Part shown: piece by piece, positions 63,289-64,000 of the stretch
How the letters are laid out: the number at the start of each line of letters is the position of its first letter
Numbering within the stretch: position 1 is the first letter of the stretch
Assembly: GCA_965227445.1 (NCBI GenBank)
Contig: OZ245751.1
Span: forward strand, 2,046,001 to 2,110,000
Direction of reading: 5' to 3'
DNA length: 64,000 bases
Origin: DT-110 sp030148525
Lineage (GTDB): Bacteria > Bacteroidota > Bacteroidia > Chitinophagales > Saprospiraceae
The notes under the pieces: model-generated
The model's database searches: none
Seen by the model: the letters and a program-made list of their open reading frames with translations, nothing else
Told to the model about the DNA's origin: nothing
Program-made: the position numbers and the translations under genes

Positions 63289-64000
63289 TTACCAAAAACT
63301 TCCTACAATCACTGCCGTCAGGATCAACAGCAGGATGGCCAGGATACGGTAGTTTTTATACCAGGGAAGGCCTTTCATTTCGCGCGTTTCCTGGTGGAAC
63401 AGTTCCTTGCGGTAAGTGTATTCCTCCACCTTGTCGACAGGCGGTGGGGCGGTGGCCAGGCTCACCACGATATGAACCGTCATACACATAGCAAAAAGGA
63501 TGGCTGCCATACCCAGGAAGTGGATCTCATTCAGGGCCGGGAAGAGTCCGAATATTTGCGAAAGCAGCAGCGTTACCGCAAAAACAAACCCGAACAGGAG
63601 GCTTACGATAGAGCCCGTACCGTTGGCCCGCTTCCAGAACAGGCCGAGGATGAAGGTCGCAACGGCCGGTGGTGCGGTATAGCTGATTACCAGCTGCAGG
63701 TACTGCCAGAGGGAGTCACTCACCCGCTCGATAAAGGGAACCCAGGCGGAGGCCAGCACCACCAGTACCAGGGTCGTGATTTGACCGGCGCGTACCAATT
63801 GCTTGCTGGTCAGGTTGGGGTTGATGGTGCGGGTAAAGTCCATGGTAACCAGGGTGGAGGCCGAGTTAAAGGTGGCCGATACCGATGACATCATTGCCGC
63901 CAGAAGTCCGGCTACTACCAGGCCCAGTATGCCTTTCGGCAAAAGCTGGAACAGCAAGACCGGATAGGTCAGGTTGGGACAGTTCGCGAGGTCGTCGCAG
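63289..64000 (-). CDS. sodium:solute symporter (SSS family), C-terminal part; 5' end outside window
   Basis: The frame is open to the window edge. The visible 236 residues include PKGILGLVVAGLLAAMMSSVSATFNSASTLVTMDF, the TM8 region of SSS transporters with the S-S-x-x-S-x-x-N Na2-site pattern. Several more helices follow (ITTLVLVVLASAWVPFI, PPAVATFILGLFWKRANGTG, SLLFGFVFAVTLLLSQIFGLF) and a C-terminal helix ending VGSFW. It couples Na+ influx to uptake of a sugar, sialic acid or similar solute. The specificity cannot be told from this half. A heptad tract follows its stop. Confidence 0.9.
   Translation of the reverse strand, partial: CDDLANCPNLTYPVLLFQLLPKGILGLVVAGLLAAMMSSVSATFNSASTLVTMDFTRTINPNLTSKQLVRAGQITTLVLVVLASAWVPFIERVSDSLWQYLQLVISYTAPPAVATFILGLFWKRANGTGSIVSLLFGFVFAVTLLLSQIFGLFPALNEIHFLGMAAILFAMCMTVHIVVSLATAPPPVDKVEEYTYRKELFHQETREMKGLPWYKNYRILAILLLILTAVIVGSFW

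Overview
The window looks like a chromosomal segment of a Bacteroidota bacterium, probably of the Saprospirales/Lewinella type. The evidence is two secreted proteins with type IX secretion (T9SS) sorting tails, SusC-like TonB biology, Bacteroidota-type promoters (TTG, about 21 nt, TAnnTTTG), weak Shine-Dalgarno sequences and moderate GC. The genus is an inference. The left and right flanks hold ordinary chromosomal genes. On the left are a GT2/aldo-keto reductase/FAD-oxidoreductase operon, a coiled-coil membrane pair, tRNA-His, mltG with a pabC-like gene, acetoacetyl-CoA synthetase and a giant BNR-propeller protein. On the right are an HMA-TonB metal receptor, a TPR/outer-membrane pair, ornithine aminotransferase, nicotinamidase, a propeller-amidohydrolase lipoprotein, DUF389, a LolD-like ABC ATPase and a partial sodium:solute symporter.

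The centre (14.4-37.5 kb) is an accessory island bounded by two identical, directly repeated 1299-bp IS110-family elements lying 21,754 bp apart. Between them are a very large CRISPR array (122 canonical repeats plus 15 repeats in a degenerate, amplified trailer, counted by hand), a complete type I-B-like cas operon running leftward toward the array (WYL regulator, cas6, cas5, cas8, cas7, cas3, cas4, cas1, cas2), and a persulfide-dioxygenase/double-rhodanese gene. The leader lies between cas2 and the array, so new spacers enter at the right-hand end. The old, leader-distal end carries a three-spacer block amplified five times.

The noncoding left end of each IS110 copy reads as a complete bridge RNA. 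A target loop (14537-14602) carries guides matching the flanks of both copies, and a donor loop (14619-14664) matches the element's own right end. The target it spells is the unit of a host intergenic repeat, a nonamer array of the form GACnGnAGA. Removing each IS restores a perfect nonamer phase. The island therefore appears to be bounded by RNA-guided insertions into a host repeat.

The intergenic DNA is unusual everywhere. Almost every gap carries a short degenerate tandem tract with a strict period of 7, 8 or 9 nt but locally different unit sequence, often starting inside or within a few bases of a stop codon. One of these is a (GGGGTTT)-type tract in the sense of the gene it follows. Dispersed GATCC-NNN-GGATC palindromes, long inverted repeats with 30-46 nt loops, and covarying hairpins add further structure. 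Two gene remnants (an Old Yellow Enzyme fragment and a truncated DUF4874 protein) and an orphan IS110 left end show that the region is being remodelled.
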